NCBI GenBank assembly: GCA_038087015.1
Contig: JASBNA010000002.1
Coordinates: forward strand, 2,046,001-2,110,000
Source: Cerrena zonata
Taxonomy: Eukaryota; Basidiomycota; Agaricomycetes; Polyporales; Cerrenaceae
DNA: 64,000 nt
Direction: 5' to 3'
Part shown: positions 44,293-57,354 of the stretch, one piece after another
Layout of the letters: every line of letters starts with the position of its first letter
Numbering within the stretch: position 1 is the first letter of the stretch
Program-made: the position numbers and the translations under genes
Notes under the pieces: generated by a model
What the model saw: only the letters and a program-made list of their open reading frames with translations
The model's database searches: none
What the model was told of the DNA's origin: nothing

Positions 44293-47261
44293 TCACTCTT
44301 CCTCGACGTTCCAGCCGCGAACTAGTTCAATTCCTTGGTCGAAGGATGCTAGGAGATCTTCTCCTTGGACTAGAGATGCGTTGTGAGTAGGAGCATATGC
44401 GCCTGAATATGGATCCAAATAGAAGGTGTTGTGGTTTCGTGACCAATTCCGGATACGAGGTTCTGATTTAGACCATTCTTCGATGCTGAGGGGAGGGGAT
44501 GAGTATGTGATGGTCTCAGTTGAAGGACATTTGGGACGTACCACTTCCGAATCTCCTTACGTCGGATGGTGAAATGAGACGCAATGACATCCTACAAAAC
44601 AGTTATGAACATTACCCACAATAAAATCATTCACGCAAGAGTACTGACCGCCCACATCCCATCCCGGTGTTCGTCCTTGAGCCAATCGACAATAGCCCAT
44701 TTCGTCGTTTGGAGCATCCTCTCCTTGTTATACGAGATACTACGAGGATCATCTTTTTTAGCTTGTCCGAACCCGGGTCTATAACAATTGAGAATATATC
44801 ACATGTAGAAATGAATGTGAAAAATATCGACGTACTCGTTGAAGAAAGGCAGCTCAACAAGGATCATACTCTGGATTGACACCAACACTTGCAAAAGCGT
44901 AGACTTTGGGGACCACATCTCATCCGGCCTAATTCCAAAAGGTCAAATCATCAACAATCACATTCCCGAAAACAAACACACCCAGCATGATAAGAAGTAC
45001 TCACCGGCCAGCCCAAGTCCCCAGCAGCGACAAACATACTTTACCACAGTTGTACAAATTCGGATTGAATCGCACACTCCCTCCGCCAGTGGTGCATAGA
45101 TTCATCTTCGGAGGGGCATGAGGATATTGGACGGGTAGGAAGCAGTCGAATTCGAATAGACCGCCTGCGTAGGGTGTCCCGGTTGGTCCAGCAATCATTA
45201 TCTTTCTAATTGACATGAATCAAACCAACAAGGGAAATAAGAAAAAGGTCTCGTATGGAAGTGAGGACTTACATGACATCGTTCCGGATTTCATGAGGAC
45301 GGACCCAAATTCCGGGAGGCAAACTCGTAGCTGTAGTAGCAAGCTCTTTGATGAGATGTAACCGATCCTTGGGGTTCCTCGTAGCATTCGCACTCTGTCT
45401 GACCTCATTAATATAATGAAAAGGAGCAAAAATCTCCCCATCCGGAGGTAAAACATATTTGAACGCAAGCCGTTCACAAGCTTTCGTATATCTGCGTTCG
45501 AGCTCGATCTTAGGATCCACACCCTTCCCTTTCCGATCTGAAGACGACGACTCAGCCCCCGCTTCTGGAGAGGGGTCGAGATTTGTGGGATCTTTGCCCA
45601 TGATTGTCATTGCACGTTCTATGTCATCTCGAGCGGCGATGATGTCGCCGCAGAGTGAAGTTGCTTTGACCATGTTTTCTGTGTCTTCGTCCGAGTCTCC
45701 GTTGGTGTGTTCAAGCATGTGAGAGGCCCCGGCTAGGAATGTCTCGGATTGTTTGGTGAGCTTTTGGAAATGAGTGTAGAGCGGAGGGATTTTGATTGGG
45801 TGACCTTCGGGGGATTTCTCCCAGATTATTTCGCTCCCTTGCCACATCCATTCTTCAAGACCGCAGCTTGACTTCATTTCGTGACGCGGCTCAACAAGGA
45901 CCTATGTAGGGGTAAAATATGACAATCAGCTAACGAATTGTAATATCGTCTGCCTGTTGTTTCCTGCAACGTACCTGCATCGTGAGCTCACAATCGGCCA
46001 TGCGTCTAAGCAGACCCAGCATGCTGTGATAGAGGTCAATGCGAGCTATCCAGTCAGTTACAGAATCATTTCGTAGCAAAGTACCCAATAATTCTGGTAG
46101 CTGAGACAATGAAATAAGAGAAGCAATAGATTGGTGAGGAAGTATATCATAATCTTTGCCGGAATCAGAATATGGTGAAGGAAGGAACATTGTGACCGTT
46201 GAGATTGCTCGGACAAGCAACTCGTCCCAATGTGCAGCCATTGCTTGTTTATTGGATCCTTGTTTCTGGGGGGCGGAGGCTCGAGAACGTCCACCGCGGC
46301 CGTATCCCATGTGAACAGAGTGATCCATGGCATAGCCAGTTCCTCCGGGACCGACACTCCTAGACGAGGACTCTTTCAGTTTAGCGGATGCTTCTTGCGC
46401 TCTTGCATTCGCAGTAGCTCGTTCATTTAAGCACAAACGGTCGAAACCACCTAGGGCTTCGAATAATGCAATTGCTCGACCTTCAGCACAGCAAGTGACC
46501 ATGGGACAGTCATCGGAATTATGCCTTCCTTTCCCCTTGCAAGATGCCGGGCAGGTTATGACAGAGAAACAGCCTCGACAATGGTGAGTCTTACAGGACA
46601 AGCAAGTTGCATGAAGAAGGAAGAGTAGGCTGGGTGGCGGAACTTGAGGAGAATAAGTCACCTGTTGTTGTATTGGATATCTCAGAAGGACTGCCCTGAA
46701 TAATCTAAGTGATAACATACTAAACCACGCGGCGACTCTACAATTTTCCCGCATTTCGTACAGTTCCTAGACTTAGTAAAGAGTTCTCGGTGGGTGGATA
46801 ATGTTTCATCCGCAGGAGGTTGTTCCTGGACAGGTTTATTGGAGACCTGAGCTTTGCCCTTGCCTTTGAGTTTAGATGAACTCGGTTTGGCAACAACAGG
46901 CTGCACTGGGAGAGGGGTAGATGAACCGACAAAGACAACGTCGTTCGTCGCTATCACCATCTTCATCCCATTCGTCTGCGAGACGATGTGCCATTGCTTC
47001 GTCACTTTCAAATGAGTCGTCGATGACTATTGCAGCTTGGGAAGATGTTCCGGGACTGTGGCCATGGGGCGTGCTCTCATTTGTCACAGAACCATTCCAT
47101 TGTTCGTGGAGCTGTTTGGCCAGACGTTCACTTTCTTCTTGTTCGTTAATACGAGCTAATATCGCATCCAAGGATTCTTCCTCCTCGTCCGGTACCGCAT
47201 GGACGCGCTTTGAGAGCCGATCAGAGTTGGCTGAAGGCGAGAGCGGTCTCTTGCGTGGCAT
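44293..47261 (-). CDS. large E2 ubiquitin-conjugating enzyme, UBE2O/BIRC6-like
   Basis: Nine exons: 47261-46958, 46905-46721, 46661-45975, 45901-45273, 45205-45005, 44928-44836, 44778-44649, 44591-44542, 44485-44293; 2472 nt, 823 aa. The UBC core occupies about residues 560-760: [32 protein letters not shown] and the active site [11 protein letters not shown] with Cys near 659. That active-site sequence and the long flanks are typical of UBE2O and BIRC6, hybrid E2/E3 enzymes. The N-terminal half has a Cys-rich zone ([23 protein letters not shown]) that probably binds zinc. A nuclear-type N-terminus (MPRKRPLSP) and an acidic stretch precede it. Gene head faces the kinase gene. Confidence 0.9.
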
Positions 47262-47630
47262 TCTCGGCGAGAAGATTTGCAGAGGACAGTGAGTGTGAGT
47301 AAGAGCGCAACGGTTTACGAGAACGCGAGGTAAAAGGTGTTGTATTAGGAGCCAAACAGTGGAAGACAAGGAGGAGGATACGGAAATGGCAACCGATATA
47401 GGCACTGGCGGCTGACTGGCCTCTGCAGCGGTTGGTCAGGCATCTCTAGTGGCGGTCTTATATCTTATTCCTTTCTCCTCTACACTTGCTCTCCTTGTTG
47501 TCTCTTTCGCCTCTTTATATCCAGTCAGTCAGCCACCATAACAGATTGTGCTCGATCTTCTCAACTTTCGAGCAGCATTCACGAACCCTTCACGATCAAC
47601 ACTGCCATAAATACCGTTTAGCACATACCC
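47262..47630. promoter_or_regulatory. shared divergent promoter, E2 and Ste20 kinase
   Basis: 369 bp between two divergent start codons. CTTATATC at about 47456 and TTTATATCC at about 47514 are TATA-like and lie on the kinase side. A CT-rich tract spans 47465-47520. Confidence 0.45.
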
Positions 47631-49702
47631 ATGGTGAGCTGCGCTTGGGCCCACTCCAAGAATCTCAGACCTAACCTATTGTTCAGGAATCTCATCACCA
47701 GGATCCCGAAGAGTTCTACGTGAAACAAGATAGAATTGGTACGCAATCCATCAACACCTTTTAAACCCTGCATTGACATGTTCTTCGCGCTACTTAGGAA
47801 AGGGTTCGTTTGGAGAGGTCTACAAAGCGTACGTTGTGTGCTTTGCCCACATATATTCATACCTACCTGTCTAGGCATAGCTGATCCTCCATAATAGCTT
47901 CGATAAACGAACTCAAAAGACCGTCGCAATCAAGATCATTGATCTCGAGAGTGCAGAGGACGAAATTGAGGATATCCAACAAGAGATTCAGATCCTATCT
48001 CAACTCGACTCTCCACATGTCACGAAATACCATGGATCCTACCTTAAAGGATCTCATCTTTGGATTGTTATGGAGTATGTTCCGAATGATCTCGCGTGAT
48101 GAACTCCACTAATTCCGTTCTCCAGATATTGTTCCGGAGGGTCCTGCTCGGATTTAGTAGGTCACTTTCAAATGCATGTCAGAAATCAAATTCTAACTTG
48201 GTATATCAGATGAAACCAGGTGTATTTCGCGAAGAGTATATTGCTATCATCGTTCGGGAGTTATTGCGAGGTCTGGAGTATCTTCATACAGAAGGCAAGC
48301 TACACAGAGACATAAAAGGTAAGTTGGACGATCTTCTCTCACAGCGCTGCATTACTGATTCTGAACCTTCAGCGGCCAACATTCTTCTATCCGCCAATGG
48401 TGACGTCAAGTTGGCAGACTTTGGTGTGTCTGGGCAACTGTCTGGAACATTGTCTGCCAAGAAGAATACGTTCGTAGGGACACCATACTGGATGTCGCCA
48501 GAGGTGATCAAGCAAAGCGGCTATGATCATAAAGCGGACATTTGGAGTCTTGGTATCACTGCAATTGAACTTGCCCGAGGAGAGCCGCCATATGCAGAGT
48601 TGCATCCCATGAAGGCAAGTGTCAACCAGCTAAATCCACGGATCCATTGTTTATATATGCGGCTCTGTAGGTTCTATTCCTTATCCCGAAGAACCCACCG
48701 CCGACATTGGAAGGGCCTTACTCCAAGGCTTTCAGAGACTTCGTCTCCTTCTGCCTTCAACGCGACCCTCGTGACGTACGTCAATACTTTGCATTCAGAA
48801 ATAGCATGTATGCTTACTCCTTTATTTGTATAAAGCGTCCGACTGCACGAGATCTTCTCAAGCACAAGTTTGTCAGGATGGCAAAAAAGACTAACTACTT
48901 GACTGAGCTTATTGAACGGCATGAACGATGGAAGGCAGAGGGTGGAGAGAAAGTGGAAGAGGAAGAACGACAGCAAGTGGAGGACCTGTAAGTAGCATCA
49001 TTGTGATGCTTACCGCTCAACCTACTGACTATACTTTACGTCTTACAGCGCCGCTGCTGATCCTGATGACCTTTGGGATTTCGGCACCGTGCGTCACGTA
49101 GCGACAGTAGGTCGTGCCCAGCAAAACCCTATGCAAGTGTCAGGTCCACCTTTGACATGGGAGAACAATGGCACACATCGTACCGGAAGTTCCTCTTCTA
49201 GCTCGGTATCAGGATATTCGCGCAAGGACACTTCGTCCTTAGCTAGTTCTATTACTGCTAAAGGCGAACTACCTCCTCTTCCTCCATCGGCTCCCGCCAC
49301 ACCTCAGAAGCTCGACCAATCGACAATTAGGCATGGAGCATCCGGACTTTCTAGAGAACCTTCGGATGAGTACGATGACGACTACGAAGATCAGGTGGTA
49401 GATGCGAGAGCACATCAAGGCCCCGGAGACGACGAACTACCTGACACCACTATGCTTGATTCGGTGGTGCTTCCCGCGATTGCCTCGGTATGTTTGACAA
49501 TGTTCCGTTTGGTTGCGGAATTAACATGTTCATCATCCTTTAATTACAGCTCTTCCCCCGTGTTTCCACCCAAGAGGCTCGTGTCGCCCTCAGCGCTCTC
49601 CAACGTGCCTTCACTGATGCTGAACGTATTATTCCCGGAGTAACGTTGGAACTCATCAACGAGATTGTTGATTCTGTCGAACATGTTGAGGAGGACCGAT
49701 AA
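47631..49702 (+). CDS. GCK-III/Ste20-family Ser/Thr kinase
   Basis: Eleven exons: 47631-47633, 47687-47738, 47800-47830, 47898-48074, 48126-48156, 48210-48318, 48373-48614, 48671-48775, 48836-48987, 49049-49487, 49550-49702; 1494 nt, 497 aa. The kinase domain starts within 20 residues: [49 protein letters not shown] and RPTARDLL. A catalytic domain at the N-terminus with [13 protein letters not shown] matches the GCK-III group (Kic1, Sps1, Sid1, MST3/4). The C-terminal half is a Ser/Asp-rich linker plus an LFPR-to-end helical segment like the Mob/Cdc37 partner-binding tails of this group. The first coding exon is only the ATG. The intron after 48614 starts with GC (AAG|GCAAGT). Confidence 0.92.
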
Positions 49703-50057
49703 CTCGCCCCCTGCTGTTTGTTTACTACCTGACTGCCATCTTATCCTTCCATATACCATCGTGACTCTTTAAACCTCGATGTTGCTTATAACCTTGTTCC
49801 TGGACTCTCCATCACTATCTTTACCTGGTCGTCATATCTCAATCCTACAATTGTAACTCTAGCGTCCCTTTCGCGTCGCTCAATCGCAAAGCATAAGGGG
49901 TATCCACCCCCTTTCACAATATGTATCATCATATCTTTCTGTCTTGTTTCTGTGTTCTGTCGTATACGCCGCAGTTTCATTCCTCTATCGTCGCATATAC
50001 CATACGACCCCCTTCGGAATAATACCAGTAGTAAACGAGAGCGATAGACATGTGCCA
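49703..50057. other. convergent 3' spacer
   Basis: 3' UTRs of the kinase and AP-3 delta genes; pyrimidine-rich with no gene seen. Confidence 0.45.
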
Positions 50058-53000
50058 TTATGAATCTAAAGTAGCACTAGGAGTCTCAACTGTAGCTGTC
50101 CGTTTCTTCTTTCCTGTCCCACTCGGCTTTGTCTTCTTCTTGGCCCGGGTGACCTTGATCGGAGGAGGAGTGCCCGTCCGAGAAGGTTCATCCTCGACCT
50201 CATATGGAGGAAACGGTGATGGTGATGGTGTATGTGTCGATGAGGTAGTGGCTGCACCATTCCTAATAGACGGTGATGTCTCCCTTGCTATCTGCGCCTT
50301 TGATAGCTGGGCGGTAGCACCCTCTGGCATCTCCCCAACCTTATCTATGACGAACACTTGCCGACTGCTTCCTACGTTGGCACTCCTGAGCGTTGGCAGG
50401 TGTGAGTCGACGGCTGTTTTTTTGTGGGGTAGCAAATAATGAGGGGGTGATGTATCAGTAAATATTGGGAATAAACCGTACCTTGTGACAATGACGGCAG
50501 GTCATCCAACCTCACTATTGGTATTGAATCAATGTCCGGCTGTGCTGGTTTCCGAGAGGACCGGTCATCAGTGAGGTAGAATGGGTCGTCCTTTTGCCTT
50601 TCCAAACGTTCGGCTTTCATCTAATGTGAAGGTTTAATGGGGTCATTGGCCGGGCATCATACTCTAGACGAGACTAGGACGTACTCGTTCTCGTGTGGCC
50701 CTCTCTTCTTCCGTTTCAATTATCTCCTCTGCTTCCGCATGCAGCGTGTCGTCCTCGTAGGTAGGCACATGGGCCCTCTTTTTCTTGTTAGATTTCACTT
50801 TAACTTCGCCGGTCTCTTTCCGCTTGCCCTTTTTCACTTTCTTCTTAACCACCGGTTCAATTTCATCACCGTCGGCTTCTTCAAAGACGCCCGTTGGCTC
50901 ATCCCGAGGCGGAGATACAATCCATGCCTCGAGGTCTAACCCCTCTGGCACGGGTACCATCTCTTGTGCGTTTGATGCGACGGTATTGAGTTCGTATGTA
51001 CTTGACAGTGGTTGAATGAGGAATAGACTCTTCGGGAAGCTCGGCTCTTGAGACGTGTCTTGGAAGGACGTCGATCCAAGATCGTCATACCCTGCGTAAT
51101 TAGCTTTTGGCCGGAAGGAGTTAAGGTCTGCGCGCATGAACGTAAAGAGTTGCAACATGCTGGCAGCCTACACCATACCCACGCGTCAGCCACAATTCTG
51201 ATTATTCCACGAGAGATAATTGAGATGTACCCGTTCTTGGACTTCTATGTCCGGATTAGACGCAAACTCTCCTAATCTCTCGACTATAGTGTCCACCATG
51301 CCCTTCGCTTTCGGGAGATCGTCGTTGTCCCATTGTTCTGCCAGCTCTGCCGTCCACACGCCGAATATCTTGAGCGCAGCTTGCAGGTACACCGCAATAG
51401 TCTCGGGTTCCAATGTTAGAACCTGTGGCTGTAGCAAGTAATTCAGTAACTTTTGGGGCTCTGCTAGCTCCCTGTGACCGGCAGACAGAAATGTGGTTAG
51501 ACTCGAAACAAACATACTGATCTAAAAATAAAACTGTACGTACCCGCAATATTCCCCACAGATCCAAGCTGCCGCCCACAGGACTTCACTGCAGCTTCCC
51601 GGCTCACCCGCGTTAGACAAAAAAGTGTCGTCACACAACAACTTGACCATCAATGATACGGCAAACCGCCGTGCACCCCTGACTCGTACCGTGACATCTA
51701 CCAGCTGATCACGAATTTGTGATCCAATATCCACTGATGCGACATAGGTCAGGTCAACCAGAACGGAGAGATACCATTCGAAATCATCGACATTCTCATA
51801 GGTATTGTCGGAACATAATGATAGAATGCGCTGTGAGAGGATTAGACGGTAAGCAGGGTTTTGAGAGGGTGAGGTTGCGGAGCGTTTTGATGTGGGTGAT
51901 TGAGGAACAGTGTGCTGAGAGAGCGACTGGATTGCGGACGGCAAAAGACCTGTTTCGTTCTTTACCAAGTGCGAGAGCAATTGCTGGACAATAGCTTGCA
52001 AGTTTGAGATATTCGCCTACCATCTTGAGTCAGTTTGAGATCAAATTGCGAACATGAAATGCCGTACCATGGCGGAGACTAGGTCCAATGCTCTCATGCG
52101 AATACTAATGTCTTGATCATCAACACTGGATAAGATCATATCCTGGTAGTCTGCAACCAAATGAGGATGCGAAGGGACGATCCTGACCATCGCCATCAAA
52201 GCAATGTACTTTACTGTTCATGGAATATTACTTGACATATTATTTGATATTTGAAACAGACTCACAGTTCTGGTCTTCGTCTTCCAAGAAGGTCGCAAGT
52301 TTTGAAACGCAAGTTCGAGCGAGAGTGTTACCTGATGAGCCTTGTAGCACACCACCAGTGATACATGTCCGAACGCATTCGTATAGTAGCGATATGGCGG
52401 GAGTAGTGGATATCAGCTCTGTAATCTGAGGTTGAAGTTTCTTCACCAGGCGAGGCTCATGGGGAGTAAGGTGTCCGAACTGGTTCGTTGTTAGTATATG
52501 AAAATCGAGTAGACTAGAGTGAGATTACCAATTTCACGATCTTGATCAGCATCCAATTATTTGTAGAGGTTGTAAGGAGGTGGAATAGTTGCGGTGCTAA
52601 CGGCAGGTACTCTGTGGGATTATGTCTTGCAAGCTCACAGAGAACGTTGACAGTTGCAGCAACCACGCCTTTCGGTCAACAGAAATGAAATGAACGGCTG
52701 GAGTTAACAACAGATTTTAATCACTCACCAGCGTCGGGATCTTCAAGCCGCTCTCGAATTCGGCTCATAGCAGAACCAATAACCTCCGGATATTTTGTAA
52801 ATACTTTGTACAAAGCAGCAACTGCACGTTTCCGTATTTGCGGCCGAGAGTGACTCAAGAGCTTGATCACATCTGGTGCTAGATCTCGAGCCAAGTCGAA
52901 GGTCACGATGTGAGAGAATCCATTCAACGAGACGGCGACATCGTCTGGTCTTGAGGTGAAGTCCTGTTCTTACTAGTTGATTTACAGCACAGAACACTCT

Positions 53001-53396
53001 GGTATCTAACAAAGCTTACCTTCTTGAGTAAGTTGGTGGTAAGCATGAGAACGTCAGTCTCTTCATTGAAAGACTGAACGGCTCCCAGGTACCCAACACT
53101 CTTGAGATGCATCTTGCTTGAAGACATAACTTCGACCACATGAAATGAAGCCCAGGTCATATCATAACCCAACATATCAAGCTACGGCCAGTAAGTTAAG
53201 GGTGCGCCAACTAATCGACATATAGCGTAAGAAAACGAACATATGTGAGCTTCATAACGGCACCGGCCTTTAGCTCCATGTCCTTGCTCTTGATCTCATT
53301 TCGTATTTCATCAATAGCCTGCGCAACAAACTTGGCTTCGTCTTGCTTGTTGGCTCGTAGACCACGAATGAGATCTTGTAGCGTTCGTTCCCACAT
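50058..53396 (-). CDS. APL5: AP-3 adaptor complex subunit delta
   Basis: Eleven exons: 53396-53241, 53181-53020, 52963-52729, 52668-52529, 52479-52266, 52213-52068, 52016-51544, 51471-51231, 51167-50685, 50620-50482, 50413-50058; 2745 nt, 914 aa. The adaptin head is typical: MWERTLQDLIRGLRANKQDE, KAGAVMKLTYLDMLGYDMTW, FHVVEVMSS and YLGAVQSFNEETDVLMLTTN. HEAT-like repeats continue to about residue 600. The C-terminal half is Lys/Glu-rich (KKKVKKGKRKETGE), like the delta hinge. AP-3 sorts cargo from Golgi/endosome to the vacuole. Intron 1 has a GTTCGT donor. The frame is clean throughout. Confidence 0.95.
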
Positions 53397-54951
53397 GAGT
53401 GTGAGCCGCTATGTAAGCCCTCCGATTCGATTCAGGGTCTAATGTATAGCGTGTAAGCCCGTCCAAATGTAAGAAAACCGCAAATGAGCACAAGATCCAA
53501 GAGTATAGCAGCAAGTGTAGACAAACTCAGACTGCCAATGTAACTGCGTAATGGAGCTCGGCTATCTCGGGCCGCTCTTACCATAACCAAGCAAACATTG
53601 TTGTCGATGTCCACGAACTCTCCGGGCAACATCTTTTCAACAACACAGGTGCCATCAGTGCCCCTCCCTGAGACCCTTGATCATAAACCTGATACAGACG
53701 ACGGCATACGACTTGGATACCTATCTCGATCCCTCAATACGTTAGTGCAGTCCACTATTGGCACTATCATCAGGGCAACTTCTTCCTGTAGATTGGTATC
53801 CTATGTTCTCAATCACGGGTTGTGCCCTATCAACAAGATCCTGTTATAGTCTGGGACAACACGTCATTGTGTGAAGGCGTGAAGAACGGCAGACAGTGCA
53901 TGACCACGCCACATATGTGCTTCGGCTTATAGCACGGAGACTGGTGCAAGTATGTTTTCCATTCGATCTTCTTTTATTCTGCAGGAACCGGTGATCGCAT
54001 ATTTCCATTGAGGAAAGACATTGACAATGATTCACAATAGCATTGCCTCCATGTATACCAGATGCGGCCAGATGGTCATAATTGCAACGGAGATTGCCCC
54101 TTTCAAATTTCCACAGGCGAATATCAAAAGAATGAAAAAATCTCTCCCGAGGGTGGATATCTTGTGCTCCAGGCCGATTCCTCGATTTTCTACCGCATCT
54201 TGGAAGATACCCGATATCCCCCGCGACCCAACCTAGATCGGCCCTCGCTATGGTGTTTTCCCTCAACCTGCTTCGGAACGTGTTTCAGGCTTACTTTTAC
54301 GACGTGCAGTATTCCACGACTGAGAATGCCATTGAATGAACTTTGCAATACTATAGCCTCTTTAGGTTTCTCTGCAAGTAGATGGGAACACCGAAGAATG
54401 GGGTGCCTGTGAACTTCACGGGGGCTCCCATAGCGCTAATGTGTCCGGATGGACGAGACTCACCGCTCTATGAAAATAAAAACTCGCGGCCAAGGTTTGA
54501 CCATTATGATCAACGCTGAACAATGACATATGGCACGTATCCGATGTCGGTTCTTAATCGGACATACTTTGCACGCAATTGGGCGAGCTACTGAAACCTT
54601 TGCGGCGTTGGGGTGCGAGAATACTAACATAACAAGGTTGGCGATGCCAGCCTTGACATGCGGGTTCTTTGTTCCTAGTTATCCTTAACTAAACGCCTCA
54701 TCATCACGTTTGTATTATCAGCACGCTTCCCGCGAATTGGTCTTCGGAAGCGCAGGTTACTAAGTTCTTTTGAAACATGAATATGGTATGATGGATTGCC
54801 GACAGGAACTAGTCCCTTCTCCCAAGATGGTTAGCTTATCCTGTACTCCGGACTCACGATCCTTCCTCGATAAATAGACGGCATCCACGGTGGGTGATGA
54901 TGAGAACTCCAGCTTACCCTACAGACTCATTCTACCCTACTCTACCCTACA
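53397..54951. other. 1.55-kb divergent intergenic region
   Basis: Holds promoters of AP-3 delta and the dioxygenase. Several 60-140 codon frames occur on both strands, for example 53432-53632 (minus) with one membrane-like stretch and 53844-54266 (minus); none gives a recognised protein. A decayed gene is possible. A TATA-like GATAAATA is at 54869-54876, and a direct repeat TCTACCCTAC occurs twice at 54931-54950, just before the start codon. Confidence 0.45.
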
Positions 54952-56342
54952 ATGCCAGGTCTCACTACTGCGCCGCCTTTCCCCCAGGACCTCCCTACCC
55001 ATCCCCTGCCCATCGTTGACTTTGCCTTGATACAAGCTGGCGATCATAATGAGATTGAGAAGCTTTGGAAGGCTGCGACTGAGCTTGGGCTTCTGGTAGT
55101 ATGTATAACCGAAACTGAGGTAGACTGTATGATACTAATGACGTCACAGTCTAGCGAACCACGGAATAGACGAAGTTGATGCCATGTTTGATGTATATGC
55201 CGATACTCTTGATCTTCCGTTGGAAGAGAAGATGCGATACGAGCAAGGTGACAGCGGAAATTCATATGGGTTTGTGAATCCCTTGTTTCAATTTCAATAA
55301 TATTCATTCATTTTTTCTCAGGTACAAAGCCCGTGGCAAAATTGTCACCGATAAAAATGGGACGTTAGATACAAGTGAATTCTTCAACGTGGCTCAAAAC
55401 GATGCATTCTCATGGCCCAAGACTTCATATCGAACATACCCCGCCACAATCAATGAACATATGGACGATGTCGTCACTCCGTTTGTCAAGAACTCTTTCA
55501 ACGTTTGCAAAGCCTTCTTGAAGATTTTCGAGAAGCGTCTCGGCCTCCCCGAGGGTGAACTCCTCAACCGGCATTCGCCTTCACAACTTAATGGGGGTGA
55601 GGCACGATGCGTTAGAACGCCGGCCCACGCTGACAGAGCTGGCATTGGAGCCCATACCGACTTCGGCAGCTTGGTATGCATCCTGGTATTTGTATTATGG
55701 TGACTCATTAGTTGAACTGGCTGTTGTGTACAGAGCATGGTGCACAACCGCCTCGGTGGTCTTCAAGTAATGCCCCGAAACTCCGATCAATGGTATTACA
55801 TCAAGGTTTGTTTCTTCCTAAGGATCCGGGCATCGTACGGGATTGATAACACATGCCCTCTAGCCACTTCCCCGTCATGCTGTATGTAATGTTGGAGATA
55901 CACTGGCTTTATTCAGTGGCGGAATCCTCCACTCTAACATCCATCGCGTAATGTGAGGACAAATATTATCTAAAATCACCATGTGCGCTCATGCTGCTCC
56001 TCATTCCTACAGGCCACCTCCGGGAGAACAATCGAAGTACCCACGATACTCTATCGCCTACTTCTGTCGACCTGGTAACGACGTTCAACTTCGTGCACTC
56101 GCTCCAGAAAGTGCTGCTATTGCCAAGGCTATAGATGGAGCACCTCCTGGTCAATTTAATCCCGGCTCGACTGCAGGAGAATGGACCGCTCGCCGTATTC
56201 GAAACCTTAGGCTGAAGAGCCGAGCAGTAAGTGATCCTACTCATCCTAGTCTATGGCATTGTACCTGATATTGCTTGATTAGGGATGGGTCGCAAGTCAA
56301 GGCACGGAACACGTTGGTGTCAAGGATAAAGCCGCGATTTAA
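54952..56342 (+). CDS. 2-oxoglutarate/Fe(II) oxygenase, isopenicillin-N-synthase-like
   Basis: Seven exons: 54952-55102, 55155-55269, 55322-55673, 55734-55805, 55864-55952, 56013-56226, 56283-56342; 1053 nt, 350 aa. A DIOX_N part (LPIVDFALI, SNHGID) precedes the double-stranded beta-helix. The iron ligands are visible: H and D in AHTDFGSL and the second His in HSNIHRVM; the 2-oxoglutarate Arg lies in YPRYSIAYF. The family oxidises small molecules, such as gibberellin- or flavonoid-type or fungal metabolites; the substrate is unknown. No biosynthetic neighbours are nearby. TATA-like GATAAATA is at 54869-54876. Confidence 0.9.
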
Positions 56343-56768
56343 TCCCCCTCCGCTCCGTAGCTCCTTGAAGTTTTTATTTCTCTCGGAAAGGACGATGTAC
56401 ATGAATTTCGTTGATGTAATATTCTGGGGCTGTATCTCCTAGTTTCCATTGGTCCCGCATAACGCGGTTTGTAATCTATGTCGAGTATATTACAATAATA
56501 GGATGAAATATCAATGTGTACAATTCAGAGTCGACTATTGAGCGATGCCGAGTACTGGGTCCTTGTTTCATGACACAACTATCAATTCAAATTCGTTGTT
56601 CAACATGTGCTCCATCTTGACCGTGACAGGACCCACAGCGCTTACGTCATGTCGTACAGTACTCAACGCTAGCCGAGCCGTCAAACGTTTGTCCACAAAC
56701 CAATTACTAGTATATCTTAAACTTGGTAATTCACCTTCCTCGCATCCCTCGAGTGGCTCTCGGGCGAT
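56343..56768. other. intergenic
   Basis: 3' UTR of the oxygenase and promoter of the NTF2-like gene. No gene is seen. Confidence 0.4.
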
Positions 56769-57354
56769 ATGACAACTCTCACGAACAAAGAGTAAGTATT
56801 ACACAACTGGTGGACATACTCCATACTGACACATTCGACAGCATTGAAATTGCCATGCGTGCCGCAGACCAATTTCAGAAAATGTTCTACGCGACATATG
56901 ATTCCTCAGGGCGAATAGAGGAACTACCAAAACTATATCGCCCAAATTCGTCTCTGTCATGGAATGGGAAACCATACCAGGGCGTTGAAGGTGTTCGTAA
57001 CCTGCTCACGAAAATGCCTGCGTCCAAACACGAAGTACAATCATATGATTGTCATCCTATTCCAGGTAAGTTATAGTTGTCATGGAATTGTTCCTGAAAC
57101 GACTATCTAAATATTGCTCTTGTGTTATAGGTGGCCAACCTCCCTCGCTGCTCATTGTTGTTTCTGGGACCGTTGTACACGGTAAAAATACACAGGCGAA
57201 CTCATCGGCTCCGCCAAGTAAAGTCATTGACGATCAACCACGCGTCTTTTCACAGACGTTCATGCTGGTACCTGACCCGGATGCCACCAAAACAGCCGCA
57301 GGGGAGGTGGCAAAGTATTACATTACAGCCGACACGTATCGTTTTGTTGGTTAG
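56769..57354 (+). CDS. NXT1: NTF2-related export protein (NXT1/p15-like)
   Basis: Three exons: 56769-56791, 56842-57065, 57131-57354; 471 nt, 156 aa. The NTF2-fold marks are clear: FYATYDSSGRIEELPKLYRP at the N-terminal part, LSWNGKPYQG, HEVQSYDCHPIPG with the usual CHP/YDCHP motif, LLIVVSGTV and FSQTFMLVPD, ending YYITADTYRF. p15/NXT1 pairs with the NXF1/Mex67 mRNA export receptor. The length fits the family. Yeast Mtr2 is the functional but divergent counterpart, so the name is by animal/fungal p15. Confidence 0.9.

Noticed and set aside
53844..54266. 140-codon minus-strand frame as a gene
   Set aside because: Cys/Arg-rich random-looking translation with no start context or splice partners.
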